DNA from: Tomocerus qinae
Lineage: Eukaryota > Arthropoda > Collembola > Entomobryomorpha > Tomoceridae
Direction: 5' to 3'
DNA length: 64,000 bases
Assembly: GCA_020055645.1 (NCBI GenBank)
Contig: CM034546.1
Location: 61,876,001 to 61,940,000 of the forward strand
A program made the position numbers and the translations under genes. Below are positions 33,292-44,985 of the stretch, one piece after another. The notes beneath the pieces were generated by a model. The model was not told where the DNA came from, did not search any database, and saw only the letters and a program-made list of their open reading frames with translations. The first letter of the stretch is position 1. Each line of letters opens with the position of its first letter.

Positions 33292-35724
33292 ATGATTATT
33301 TGGAAGCTAAGATATATTTTCCTGTTGATTATTTTGTACACACCAATTATTGTTTGTGCTGGGAAATTAGAAAAGTTAATGTCAATGGAGAAGGATTGTC
33401 ACATCAACATAATAATTTATGAAACAAACTCCGTCCAAACTAAAGAAAAGTTGAAGGAACTGATCTTTACAGAAACTCCGTATTCTCTGACGAATGTCGA
33501 CACATTCAAAAGGATTTCAGCTAGAGAGTATGCAAATATGACAGAACGGGAAAAGGAACAGCGGGTTTACCAGGAAAGAAGATTTTGCCCCTGGCCTAGA
33601 AATTCGCCGTATTTTTATTACCGAGTAACTTGTATTGTGCATTTTTCAGTGGACATGAATTCCAGTAACTTAATTGACTTGGCACTGACCAAATACATAA
33701 TTAGTTACGTGGGAGGGGAGTTCAGGTTCAATCTATACAATACAATCCGAAAACCATTCTTCGACAATCTGCCATTGAGTAAGATGTGCTACGACCAAAG
33801 GAATATTTTAAATTATAAAACTGTTTACTTTCTTCTTCAAAGAGAAGTGCTAGGCTCCTTGAAAAACCAAACCAAATTCTTAATTGATATTAAGAGACAT
33901 TTTAAAGGACTAGAGGGACACTATCTGGTGCATTCATTAGAGGAAGAAGATAAAAGAGAGTTCTTTTTGTGTGGGAACTGCCAAAATGAAATATTGAGGA
34001 CGAACGAAATTCTTGAAAACAGGTATATGAACAGCTTGGTTTTATTACGTAATTTAAATACTGTTGACAGAATGCCGTTGAAGAAAACTCGAGCGGAATC
34101 AGAAATGAACAGAAATTTCAATCAATGCGCAGAAGTTGTTCGCTACGAATTCTCGGAGTCCCATTACAATGGACCCCCATTAAAGAACGAAAATTTTTCA
34201 TCTGCTTTCAAAGGGGAACAGATCGATGTGTCAGTTATTTTATCTTCGATTATCTTTCACAGTTTCCCTAACATAACAATTGCAAAAGGCAATGCAATGA
34301 TTAAATGCGCGAACAGAAAGAAATGGATAGTGGGAACAATAACATTTGACGATACAATAGACACACATAATCCTGATTCTGGTAATTCTGAATTGAGGAT
34401 ATTTCTATTTCCAACCCACACAGAAAGCTACAATTACATATCTTGTGTGGTTCTGGAGGATGAGAGTCTGTCGTTCTACGGCTACATCCGTCCATTTGAT
34501 CTTTCTGCTTGGATTGGGATTCTGTTGACAATCTTTATCGTCTCATCCTTCTTTCAACTGACATTTTACTTGAAACATAATCAAATCTACTTTTTCATCT
34601 TCACTTGCTGTGCTTTTGTCCTCGACAACAGTTGCGAATTCCCGAAAAAGATAGAAAAGTATTTCTGGTTTAAAATTGTTTTGGGTCCATACCTACTGAT
34701 GTTCATTATTCTCACCTACGGCTATACAGGCATCGTCATCACAGATTTAACTGAACCGAGGGCTGTAAAACAAATTGAATCTTTTGAAGATATTAAGGCT
34801 TTGGACGATATTTCAGTAGCCAGTTCACTGAGAGGAAAGTCGCCATATGACCCAATGTTAATTCCAACACACTACCAGGAGAGTATATTATTCTTATACA
34901 ATTGTTATGTAAGTTTGAACGAAACACCAACCAATGATAAAAACAGACAATCTGAAAATAATTATAAATGTAGTCATATTAGCAGAAGCAGTATCTTTGA
35001 TGGTACATCGATAGAACATGTGAAAGTAGCAATAGATTATGCCAACCGACTTGGTAAAAAAGATATGTTTTTGGCGACTTCTGATGCTTTTCATCTTCCA
35101 ACATTTAAAGAAGGGAAAAGTGAAACAATTATCAAAAAACTTCATCTACCATCTGAATCTCTTCAACGTTGGATTTCTCAATGCAACAATTCAGTGTTTG
35201 TGGATAGACAAAGCCAAATTCATCATTTTTTAAACGATTCTCATTGGGATGTTATTAAGCCAAAACGAAAATTGTATGTTGGGGTCCCAGATAACAATAC
35301 TGATACTTTTGGCATGATAGTCGAGAGTGAGTCTGTTCTTTATCTAGAATACTTAACTGGAAAACTTGCTACTTTATTGCACTCCGGGCTCCACGCTAAA
35401 TGGATGGACGTCTTCAATCACTTCAATTTCACCGTCTGTAGTCATTGTTTCGATAGAGCCCAGCCACGTCCTGTGACATTTTATAATTCAAACATATTCA
35501 CTATTTTCGCTTTTTATTTTGCTTTCTCTATTTTGTCACTTCTAGTATTCCTCTGGGAAATCAAACGTATAATTGCTTACATAATCATTGACCTGACATC
35601 TAAATTAAGCTTTTCTTCTAGAACTTTATTCTGGCGTTTAAAGCGGAAATATCCAGGAGTCATACAAAGACCACGTCAAGGACAAGAACATCCTATTTGG
35701 CTTCAAGTGCAACCACAAGAGTAA
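33292..35724 (+). CDS. Divergent ionotropic-receptor-like channel, type B, intact (B2)
   Basis: Single exon, 810 residues, ATG at 33292 with leader LRYIFLLIILYTPIIVCAG. A long extracellular part (about 25-400) ends at YGYIRPFDLS, then TM1 about 405-427 (AWIGILLTIFIVSSFFQLTF), a pore-like FFIFTCCAFVLDNSC (about 434-448), TM2 about 458-484 (FWFKIVLGPYLLMFIILTYG), the TDLTEPRAVKQIESFEDI junction into the S2-like lobe, TM3 about 735-757 (FTIFAFYFAFSILSLLVFLW), and a Pro/Arg/Gln-rich tail. This order is that of IR/ionotropic glutamate receptor channels. B is only distantly similar to A and C, so three separate lineages are clustered. It is the only undamaged B gene in the window and the reference for reading B1. 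Ligand unknown. Confidence 0.87.
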   Translation: MIIWKLRYIFLLIILYTPIIVCAGKLEKLMSMEKDCHINIIIYETNSVQTKEKLKELIFTETPYSLTNVDTFKRISAREYANMTEREKEQRVYQERRFCPWPRNSPYFYYRVTCIVHFSVDMNSSNLIDLALTKYIISYVGGEFRFNLYNTIRKPFFDNLPLSKMCYDQRNILNYKTVYFLLQREVLGSLKNQTKFLIDIKRHFKGLEGHYLVHSLEEEDKREFFLCGNCQNEILRTNEILENRYMNSLVLLRNLNTVDRMPLKKTRAESEMNRNFNQCAEVVRYEFSESHYNGPPLKNENFSSAFKGEQIDVSVILSSIIFHSFPNITIAKGNAMIKCANRKKWIVGTITFDDTIDTHNPDSGNSELRIFLFPTHTESYNYISCVVLEDESLSFYGYIRPFDLSAWIGILLTIFIVSSFFQLTFYLKHNQIYFFIFTCCAFVLDNSCEFPKKIEKYFWFKIVLGPYLLMFIILTYGYTGIVITDLTEPRAVKQIESFEDIKALDDISVASSLRGKSPYDPMLIPTHYQESILFLYNCYVSLNETPTNDKNRQSENNYKCSHISRSSIFDGTSIEHVKVAIDYANRLGKKDMFLATSDAFHLPTFKEGKSETIIKKLHLPSESLQRWISQCNNSVFVDRQSQIHHFLNDSHWDVIKPKRKLYVGVPDNNTDTFGMIVESESVLYLEYLTGKLATLLHSGLHAKWMDVFNHFNFTVCSHCFDRAQPRPVTFYNSNIFTIFAFYFAFSILSLLVFLWEIKRIIAYIIIDLTSKLSFSSRTLFWRLKRKYPGVIQRPRQGQEHPIWLQVQPQE

Positions 35725-36404
35725 TGCCCACTAAAAACATTTTTTTAAACGCAAATGATAATAAGGAAATAATTGGTTTTTAAGTCAAAAATTCTTTTCT
35801 TCGATTTCGAGAATTGCCAAAAAAGACCCCCTTTTCTTGGGCTTTCATTTACCACACAAAACCACGAAAAATATTATTTAAAAACAGCAAAAATTAGTAT
35901 GTGCTTATATTTGAACCACAATAATTACTTTAAAATTATTTATTCCCTTGTCTTATGACGCGTGTATGAATGTCTCTATCTAACTATCTAGTTTATAACC
36001 ACCTATTACCTATAACATGGACATTCAGGATGTGCCTATGGAATGCCTAGGCATTACAAAATACAAGGAAGTCAACGGTGACTCCACATTTCATTAGTTT
36101 TGCTCCATTTACACTAATTTACCTCTCTGGGTGGCCATTAATTTCTTTTGAAAATAAACTAACAGTTGGCTAAGTGATGAATATAGGTATACTATTTAAT
36201 ATTACTATTACACATGCTTATGTTTTGCTTTATAAATTGCAATTATGCAAATGTATCTAATAAATATTTATTTTTATTCTGCCATTGTTAGATACCTCCT
36301 TCTATTCCAAAATTTAGTACATATAGTAATCCTGGGGCCTAGTAATAGGTAAAAGCTACTTGCTTTTCAATAGGCTACAAAAGATACTGAAAAAACGACA
36401 AAAA

Positions 36405-36480
36405 GGGGTTATGTATAAACCTCGGAAAGGACAAGAATAACCTATTTGCTTTCTAATGCAAATACAAAAGTGTAAAATAG
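36405..36480 (+). pseudogene. Short relic of a type B 3' end
   Basis: GGACAAGAATAACCTATTTG, then CTTTCTAATGCAAATACAAA and AGTGTAAAA align with the tail relic at 21478-21655 (GGACAAGAACAACCTATTTG). It is short and degenerate. Confidence 0.5.
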
Positions 36481-37165
36481 CCCCTCAAATTATTATGCTT
36501 TATTTATATACAAGTTCGATACCGAGTTTTCCAAGTCGTTAAGCACATCATAATTTTAGTTTCGATATTACAAAATTAATTTTAATTTTATCTGCAAAAT
36601 ATAATCGACGCAATTTAGGAGCTAGACGGATAAAAAATTAATGCAAGCGCGAATAACCAACGAAGCGATTACCAAGCGGCAAGCCACCACAAATTTTCAC
36701 CCTCCTTTAAACATTTTGCATGGAATTGGGTCTGTAATTTCTCTACCGCTTACAAAATGTGGGTACAGATTGACATTCATTCTCAATGATATAGATCGTA
36801 AAATAAGGGAATATAAGCCCACTGAAAAACATTCAAGTTATTAATTTGAAATAAAACCAATTTACCAGCAAATTGGTATTCTTTTCCAGATATTTAAACT
36901 AACTTGGTTGATCAAGGATTGAAAACAGACGTTTGTATTCATCTTGCAGTGAAATTATAATAACCAAAAATAATGTAAAAAATAAGACATATTTTGGCCT
37001 TTTTTTGAAAAATATCCTCACTTTTTCTCAGATTGCGTGCGCTGCGCCCACCCACTTTAAATTTAATGCTATTTTCCGTAAACTATTTCTTTAAACAAAT
37101 GAATTGCCTTTACGCATAAAAGATTCAGCCTTTTCACATAAAAAAATTTGCCATTAGTCCATTAG

Positions 37166-37600
37166 TTAACCATAGAATGCCCGCAGTGGTTCATCCATGG
37201 ATTTTAGGCCTTTGTCCTATCCTAGCTCAGAGCGGATATGCCTTATAACCTCAAGGATTTTTGCATTTGTCAAACATGCGTTTCTCTCCTTGTGTAGAAA
37301 ATGTCTTTGATAATGGAAAAATCCGTTGATATTTAAGGCAAAATAAAATTAAGAAACTGAAAAGTGGGACCACTTTTCTACCCTAATGACCAAGCTGGTC
37401 CATCCATAGACAGGGATGGTTTCGAGATCCCTGAGTCCATGGGTGGACCACCCCATGCAACAGTGCTGCTGGTTGGGCATATTATTTTAATTTATGAAAC
37501 CGTGCTCCGAACCCTGATAGTCAAAAATGGCCAAGGAATCCACACGTGGACAACCAATCACAACGCACAGCCATGAATGGACCACTTGGGCATTAACGTT
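37166..37600. repeat. Palindromic MITE-like block
   Basis: The left end (AATGCCCGCAGTGGTTCATC) and the reverse complement of the right end (AATGCCCAAGTGGTCCATTC) match over about 35 bp. The interior is relatively GC-rich, with repeated TGG(A/T)CCA words. No target duplication identified. Confidence 0.5.
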
Positions 37601-39234
37601 GATTTTATAGCCTGGGCAGACTAGGGTTAATTTTATTGAATGTAGTAGTATGTCTAAGATATATTAGTGAATAATAATATACTGTTAGTATTAGTGAATT
37701 ATAATCTAAAACCCATGTCACATTCACATAAGAATATCATCTGTATGACTGTGTTGACAAAATGTAACTTGGCAAGTTCAGGACACTTTTTACCATACCA
37801 TTTCTACAATCTTTTGTATTCCCCATCCGACTCTATCGCCCATAGCGCTGTGTATGAAAAGTAGGATTTCTATACTACACGGAAAGTAGGACTGATCAGA
37901 CTCCGGCTCAGTGATTAGGCTGTTTATAGTATTACAGGCTCATTACTTTATTGCTTGAGCGAGGGACACTCGTTTGTTTCGTAAAGACGAGTCATTAATT
38001 AAATTTACCGTAATTAATAAAGTTAAAGGTATGATTTTTTTATTTTAATGGCTCATTAATTGCCAGCCGTTAAAATACTGTACAATTTATGTGATGTAAA
38101 TATTTCGATTGTCTGAAAAATATTTGAATTTGAAAGTCTAGATTACTTTGAGCTGGTAAAATGACTATTCTTCATAATCTATTCATAACCATTTATACTG
38201 TATACTAAGCACATTGTTAATCACCTATAAGTTAAGCATCCTTTGGATGTACAGATATACAACTATACAACCAATCGGTAATAAATGACAAGGAAGCAGA
38301 AGAGTCAGACCAGGATATACGTTTGAACGCTACATTTCCGGAAATATTATTTCCTATACTTGTTTCCTATTTGCTGTTCTAAATAAAAAATGGATTGAGA
38401 CCATTTTCTGTGCCAAACGAAAAGTAGATTAAGGCCTTTTGTATCCTTAAGGGACGATATACTAAACATAATTTAGCATCCCGTAGATCAATTTCCTGAA
38501 TACCGAATGTGTTATATACTTTAAAGAAGAGACATTTTCATTACTAATTGCTTTGTTCATAAAATATCAAAATCGTACTCTGTAATCTGATCACTCTGTA
38601 ACAAAGCAAAATAAATATAAATAGATAAAATAAATTATCAACTCAACATATATTTTTCACAATTTCTTTTGTTATCGAAAGGGATAATTATTATTTTCCA
38701 ATCGTTATTTTTTTACCTACATACCTGTTTATTATTTTGTTCTTTTAGTCATCCCACTCACACTTGTGGTGTACAACCGTGTTATAGTAGTTTGACCTTC
38801 ATTTCACCATCCTTTAATAAAAATAACAATCGAAAAAGTAAGAAAATCAATACATTAATCTAAAGTGGATACAAAAAACAACCATGCAAAGCCTATATTT
38901 GCATTTACTGCTGTGCTATTCTTCTTTAATTAGAACTAACTTGCATTTCTATCATGACAAAATATTTTTGTAACTGGGAATGGCTTAGGACGAGGTATAC
39001 CAAACTTCATAAACTTTAAAAATTTATACCAATATGTGACATTTATTCTTTATTTATATCAATTATTCCTGAAAAATTATTTCCTTTAGTATATCATAGG
39101 ATACAGTACAAAATATTCAAATATAGCAAACCTAGAATATGAACAAATTTCAAGGATATGCTTTAGAGAAAACTGGAAATGAAAATTCAACTTCCTTATG
39201 AGCCAAAGCTTTCAGGAAATGGATACGGAAAATG

Positions 39235-39242
39235 TATAAAAG
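39235..39242 (+). promoter_or_regulatory. Candidate TATA box of C3
   Basis: TATAAAAG in the same conserved block as before C2 (GGAAATGGATACGGAAAATG upstream, CAAAGAGTTGTG downstream), 146 bp before the start codon. Confidence 0.65.
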
Positions 39243-39387
39243 AAGCAACAAAGAGTTGTGTTATCATTATTTTGCGCTAGGTGTAGAAATAAATGAAATA
39301 TTTCATATTTACGCCTACAACACATAAAGAATAAAATCTTACATTATTTTCGAATTCAATTTCATTGCAACATAATACGTGCATACT

Positions 39388-41619
39388 ATGGGGAAACGGC
39401 GCTGTAGTTATTTTTGTTTATTAGTGCTACATTTTATCCTAGTTCACTCATCAAGCAGTCAAAAACAGTCTGACCAAATTCTCTCAACTTTAACAAATTC
39501 CGTACACAAAAATTGTCGGCAAAACATATTTTTGTATGACACAGTCGACGGGGAAAGTGTAGAACTTCAATTCGTGGAGCAACCGTTTGTACTCGTTAGG
39601 GCGTCTACAATTAAACTTCCTGACTTTTATAAAAAGAAACTCAAATCGCTGGAAGACATATACAGCCTCGCTGTAGATCTATTTTATTTGCTCACACAGC
39701 CACTCAATGGCTTATTTTCAAAAGCATTTTATAAAAATGTGTCCACAATTGGCACTTCCCATAAATATTTAAATTGCATTTCATATTTTCTTATGTTCCC
39801 TGAAAGTCAGTATCAGTTGCGTCCAAAGCAAGAACTACTTTTGGCATCTGCATTTGTTAAATCTGCTTATACTGACATTGACATTGGACGACTTTTAGAT
39901 GATGAAAAGCAAAATGAAGAAAAACTATTTGGTTTCAAATGTTCTGACCGAACATTCCTGTACTATTTTGAAGTAAATGTATTTGAGAAATACAACTTCG
40001 CACAATATAATGTATCCCAAGTTCAACATTTTTTGGCTGCTCTCCAAAATTACCCTGAAAATTCATATATTTATTCTTTTACTAAAGAAAATCCAAATCA
40101 TTACAGTATCAAGGGAATTTATCGAAATTTAACGAATTATTTTGATATTCTACGTAATGACAGTAGAGTAGATCAAACTCATGTTATGATAGTAGACTTA
40201 AAATACGAAAGTGTTGTCAATTTTCAAGTCGAATCAATAATGAAACTGAAGTTTTATGCACAATTTCCAACTCCAGTCTTGGTTAATTTGCACCAATTTC
40301 CTGGTTGTTGTGGAGAAAAACTTTTACAAGATGAATCGTTCAAGAAGATCACCCAAAAATATTCAGTTCCATTGATTGTGGCATCTATACTACTTTCGGT
40401 ATTTAACAACACAATCTTCTATAAACAACCACTGACTCTGCCCAGTGAATATTACGCATTGGGATTGTCTTGGTACGAGCAAGGGGCATGGCTTTCAGGA
40501 ATTTATGATTTCTCACCTGTAAAGGAAGACGTGCTGAATTTTATTACGTGTCACGGATATTCGGAAGAATTATCATTTTATGTTTTCCTTCGTCCATTTG
40601 AAAGTGATTTTTGGTGGGCTATTGTCGCTTGTATGGCGCTTATTTGCATTTGGTTGTGTTTTCTAATGCACTATGTCAAACATTATGACTACGCAATGTC
40701 TGTATTACTGCTGTATGCATATTTACTGGAAATATCGTACGATGTGCCAGCAAAACTGAATAAATCCCGGGCTTTTAACATTTTCATATGCACATTTATT
40801 CTGATGGGAATTGTTGTCACAAATGGATACAAAGGACTAATTACTAATTATCTGACAATTAAACCGGTTACCAAACTGGAAACATTTGACCAAGTACACC
40901 TGACTAATGGTTATTTATTTATAAATCTCGCAACATTTAATAACACTATCGAATCGCTTTCAAAACAAACATATTATTTTGATAATTTTGAACTTAGCAG
41001 TATGGCATCAAAAATGGCTACATGTGGAAAAGTTGTGTTTTATGACAAAGTCTCCCGTCTTGACAGATTTTACGTCAAAACTGCTAAAATACCACCAATG
41101 TCTGAAGCTAATTCATTTTACTACGAGGGAATCGCTAATCCAGATGATAATAGAATTGTGGATTATCTGGCTTTGCGTGCTGAGTATTTCTCCATTATGT
41201 TGAAAAATAGAATGCACTCAATTCTTCAGTCAGGAATCCTACCGGTTTGGGAACATTTCATAAATAAACAATGGATTATAGATGAAGGAGGAAGAATATC
41301 GGAAAACTCGGCGAGAATAAAATCAATCGGACTTGATTCAAATATTACGACCGTTGCATTTGTTTATTTTATATGTATTGCTGTCACAATTTTAGTTTTT
41401 GTATTGGAAAATCACAAACACATTTTTAAATTACTGAAAATTGTCAAAGATTATTTCATGAAATTTATTTCTATAATCCTAGTCCTCTGTAATTGTAAAT
41501 ACATAGAGTGTCATAATAGTAATGAATATTTACGTAATATTTTTGTCAATCTTCGATTCACAAATTGGTCGCGTCAGCGTCAACATCAACGCCACAGCAT
41601 TAAATTGGCGTGGACGTGA
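39388..41619 (+). CDS. Divergent ionotropic-receptor-like channel, type C copy 3 (C3)
   Basis: Single exon, 743 residues from the ATG at 39388, which aligns with the C2 start; the frame extends three codons upstream to a GTG that is not a credible start. Leader FCLLVLHFILVHSSSS is the same as C2. Extracellular part, HGYSEELSFYVFLRPFESD, TM1 about 406-428, pore-like LLLYAYLLEISYDVP, TM2 about 462-484, S2-like lobe and TM3 about 656-679 (VYFICIAVTILVFVLENH), then a basic tail ending HSIKLAWT. It differs from C2 mainly near residues 60-80 and in the segment just after TM2. It follows B2 on the same strand and completes the second A-B-C unit. Confidence 0.87.
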   Translation: MGKRRCSYFCLLVLHFILVHSSSSQKQSDQILSTLTNSVHKNCRQNIFLYDTVDGESVELQFVEQPFVLVRASTIKLPDFYKKKLKSLEDIYSLAVDLFYLLTQPLNGLFSKAFYKNVSTIGTSHKYLNCISYFLMFPESQYQLRPKQELLLASAFVKSAYTDIDIGRLLDDEKQNEEKLFGFKCSDRTFLYYFEVNVFEKYNFAQYNVSQVQHFLAALQNYPENSYIYSFTKENPNHYSIKGIYRNLTNYFDILRNDSRVDQTHVMIVDLKYESVVNFQVESIMKLKFYAQFPTPVLVNLHQFPGCCGEKLLQDESFKKITQKYSVPLIVASILLSVFNNTIFYKQPLTLPSEYYALGLSWYEQGAWLSGIYDFSPVKEDVLNFITCHGYSEELSFYVFLRPFESDFWWAIVACMALICIWLCFLMHYVKHYDYAMSVLLLYAYLLEISYDVPAKLNKSRAFNIFICTFILMGIVVTNGYKGLITNYLTIKPVTKLETFDQVHLTNGYLFINLATFNNTIESLSKQTYYFDNFELSSMASKMATCGKVVFYDKVSRLDRFYVKTAKIPPMSEANSFYYEGIANPDDNRIVDYLALRAEYFSIMLKNRMHSILQSGILPVWEHFINKQWIIDEGGRISENSARIKSIGLDSNITTVAFVYFICIAVTILVFVLENHKHIFKLLKIVKDYFMKFISIILVLCNCKYIECHNSNEYLRNIFVNLRFTNWSRQRQHQRHSIKLAWT

Positions 41620-42383
41620 ATAAAAATTAAATGAATTAACATTTGTCTTGGCATTTAAATTTAATCCATTTTTTGAATCAATCATCATAATTTCAAGATA
41701 ATTATAATTTCATTCACATCAAAAAGTAATTTTTAATTTCATTAATTGTGTAATGCTTCCTTTTGCTTTCTCTGTTGCGCACACCTATACCAAGTGGGAT
41801 AGTGGGATTCAACAATAACAAGAGTTTCGGGTGATGAAATAGAAGGGTTGAATGATTGGCTACTTCTGCACAAATTTAGGAAAACTTTAATTCCTTCCGG
41901 ATATAAGTGGACAAAATTAGTTCCGTTCAATGGACAAAACTAATTTCCTCTTGGAGTTGAGTTTTCAATTATTTGGAATGAGTTTCGAATGATTGGGAAT
42001 GAGTTTCCAAAATGTTGGAATGATTTTCTAGTTTAGTAGATTGTTAAAAGTGCTAAAATCTATCAATGCTATCAATAGAGAGCACTACTACTGAATTTGT
42101 TCCTGTGATTGAAGTAAAATCAAAAATGTTCTTTGTCTACTTCATATTCTTACCGCAGCGTACATGGATAGCGCTTGGCGTACTACAAAGGTGTGGTGGA
42201 CCAAATAAACCTTTCAAATGAATCTTACCCTCATCTTTAAAATTTGTTAAGATTAAGTGTGTAGATTAGGGTAGGTGTTCTTGCACAATGTATGGGCTGA
42301 ATTTAAGCACAAAACAATACATTTATATATTTATTATTATACTCAACTCAGACGGGCTACTTTAAATAATTATACCGATTATA

Positions 42384-43345
42384 CCGGGTGGCGCAGAATG
42401 ATGTATACATGAACTTTGACCTTTAATAACTGATGATTGGTTTGGTGTATTTCAATGCTATGCACACCATGTGAAAGAGTATGCGTTTTTTAGTGAGATT
42501 TCTGAATTTGAAGACCCTCCATTACCAGACACCGACGTAATCGCTCCAACACTGACCGACCTGAATTTTTGTAATATTCCTGATTTATTTCTCATTTCCG
42601 TAACAATGCATGCGCGTAGTTGCATCAATGTTGTTCACTTTTCGGCATGGACATTATCCTCAACGATTCCCTAAAGACTAAAATCACATGGTGTTAATTC
42701 CAGTGATCTTGGTGGCCATGAAATCTGTCCTGCCCTACTGACGCATCTGTCATGCAGGGAAGTGGGTATCAAACAATTCCCTAATCCTAACATCAAGCCT
42801 GAAATGCGCCGGTGCCCAATCTGCCCCATCATCATTCACCCATTAAGTCTTTTTTCTGCCCAATGACTTAATTGGCCAGCTATTCAAGTAATTCCAAATC
42901 ACAGTCGTTTAAAATCCTTTAGCCATTAAGCAATTTAGGCTTGATTTTAGGAAATGGTTTGATGCCGACTTCTTTGAAAGATGGGTTGGTTGGAGAGAAT
43001 CGGTTTCATGGCCACCGAGATCACCGGACTTAACACCATGTGATTTCTGTCTTTGGGGAATCGTCGAGGATAATGTCCATGCCGAAAAGCCAACAACATT
43101 GATGCAACTACGTGCATGCATCGTTACGGAAATGGGAAATAAATCATGAATATTACAAAAATTCAGGTCGGTCAGTGCTGAAGCGATTACGCCGGTGCCT
43201 GGTGATGAAGGGTTTTCAAATTCAGAAATCTCACTAAAAAACGCATACTCTTTCACATGGTGTGCATAGCATTGAAATACACCAAACCAATCATCAGTTA
43301 TTAAAAGTCAAAGTTCATGTATACATCATTATACGCGCCACCCTG
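42384..43345. mobile_element. Palindromic mariner/Tc-like element, two inverted transposase ends
   Basis: The ends are inverted (CGGGTGGCGCAGAATGATG; complement of right end AGGGTGGCGCGTATAATGAT), with TGTATACATGAACTTTGAC following on both sides and TA flanks. The plus strand at about 42970-43150 encodes WPPRSPDLTPCDFCLWGIVE, the C-terminal DDE block of IS630-Tc1-mariner transposases, then an early stop. The left half (42384-42780) is a diverged reverse copy of that same 3' end. The element is thus two 3' ends back to back, with the transposase 5' half missing. Confidence 0.85.
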
Positions 43346-43649
43346 TATATGTACTTATGTAAATGTACATTTATAATTTGTTTTGTGCTGTCTAATCTGG
43401 TCCACCTGTCTGATATATAACGAGCCAAAATACTTCGTGCTAATTATATACAAGGTATCGAAAACTCCAGGCTATTGCACTACTATTATTTACGTCAATA
43501 AAATTAAGTTAAATCATAAATATTTTTAACATGTTTTTTGTATGTTCCGTGTCGGGGTTGTTGCCAAAAACCCACCCCATAAAAGTCCAATCCAAAACCC
43601 TGATTAGTTGTTACAATAATGACTAACAAACAATATTCATTCAAGTATT

Positions 43650-44212
43650 AAAGTTTATGGCACACACAGGAATTTTGTATGGCAAGAAATTTTAGTAAAC
43701 AGTCGTACTTTGTATGGTGTGTTATAGAAAACCGTGGGAATTTTTCTGGTAGTTAAGGGAATTATGTATGGTACTTTGTGACATTGTGACACATAGAATG
43801 TTTGTCATTATTTGCAGTTAATAGGTCACAAATTGCTGTCTTTTCCTTAGAATTCAAACCTGAAAACGTATGAATGTGATCCAGTGCATTTAAGAAGTAT
43901 ATATCTTGCCTTATCACAATTACCCACAATACTAACACATTTTAATTTAGCAGGGTATTTTCTTCCACCTTAAACAGTCAAAATAGTCCGTGGTACAGCT
44001 TTTGTAGTAGTTGCAATAGTATCTTACCTTCCGAATACACTGTTTAACCATAACTTCTTACTCTCTTTAATTACTCTTGGTGCTCTTATTAGTACCATAC
44101 ATTATTCCCTTAATTACCAGAACGATTCACACGGTTTTCAATAACACACCATACAAAGTAAGACTGTTTACAAAAATTTCTTGCCATGCAAAATTCCTGT
44201 GTGTGCCATAAG
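43650..44212. mobile_element. MITE with about 120-bp inverted ends
   Basis: Left TATGGCACACACAGGAATTT and right AAATTCCTGTGTGTGCCATA are reverse complements. Similarity continues through CTTTGTATGGTGTGTTAT and TAAGGGAAT over about 120 bp on each side. The flanks are T/A-rich, with a possible TA or TTA duplication. The centre has no coding frame of note. Confidence 0.85.
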
Positions 44213-44518
44213 AATTCCATTTTTTCCCTTATAGATACGAACATCTATATGCCTAATTTTTATAATGTATTAGTCTGACTTTAATTCTGATGAATTTTTC
44301 TGGTTGCATGACTAATATGACTAAGCAATCTTTTAGCTTTCGTTTCTATGGAAGTGGAAGTTTTCAATTTCTTATTCCACTAAATAATTTAGATCACGCT
44401 AAATAATCAAGCAATCTTTCTTTCAGTCAATTGAAGTATACTTTTTGTGGTGTTATTTTCCAATGTAAATACATCCAGGTTTTCAAATACTACGGTTGAT
44501 TTAGAAATTTATGAATTG

Positions 44519-44985
44519 GTGGCAGGGAAATACAGGCGATGCGACTTTACAGGAGACGGGAATCACTGGAGCTGTGCAACTACCGCCGCTTGCAGTGGTA
44601 TAGTATTAAGCTTGTGTAGGCTAACTAATGCTGGAATCCATCATCTAATACATCTATTATTTCAATATACTAATTGCACTTTAATATTTATTAATTAAGC
44701 TAATATTTCTTCATAAACCCAAGTTTTAATTGCTTTAGACTTTAAAAATTAATAGTTATCAACATATTATTTCAATATGTTATGTAAATCTAGAATTAAA
44801 TTACGTTTAACAACTTTAAAATGTGTTAAGAATGACAGTTATGGCCATGGCTCTTAATTACACGTACAAGTTTACTTGTACGACTTTTGGAAGCGTCGGT
44901 AATTCCACTCGTCCGGTGATTCCCTGCTCCTGTTGAGTCACACCGCCTGTGTTTCCATGTAATCTCCCTGCTATGGGGTATAATA
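44519..44985. repeat. MITE-like inverted repeat block
   Basis: GGCAGGGAAATACAGGCGAT and GGAGACGGGAATCACTGG on the left are answered on the right by TGATTCCCTGCTCCTGTTGA and TTTCCATGTAATCTCCCTGC. Imperfect arms of about 60 bp. No target duplication identified. Confidence 0.65.

Larger units (their letters stand above)
35725..39387. other. Spacer between B2 and C3
   Basis: The first 600 bp match the sequence after B1. Then come a weak B tail relic (36405-36480), a MITE-like palindromic block (37166-37600) and, from about 38080, the shared C upstream region (conserved block 38288-38362). Open frames at 36641, 37364 and 37667 show no domain. Confidence 0.7.
42270..44520. repeat. Relic of a third A-B intergenic spacer
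   Basis: Between the transposons the sequence aligns with the spacers of units 1 and 2. 43370-43450 (ATATAACGAGCCAAAATACT) matches 10490-10530 and 32160-32200; 44310-44500 (TAAATAATTTAGATC; TCCAGGTTTTCAAATACTAC) matches 10740-10880 and 32390-32530. The flanking A and B genes have been deleted. Confidence 0.8.

Noticed and set aside
36641..36844. 67-codon frame MQARITNEA...
   Set aside because: No domain, leader or conserved copy; codon content resembles background.
42471..43256. Mirror-image 67- and 115-codon frames beginning MKEYAFFSEISEFE
   Set aside because: They are antisense to the transposase coding ends of the palindromic mariner-like element.
44447..44698. 83-codon frame with GDGNHWSCATTAACSG
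   Set aside because: It spans the edge between spacer relic and a MITE, so it cannot be an old gene.
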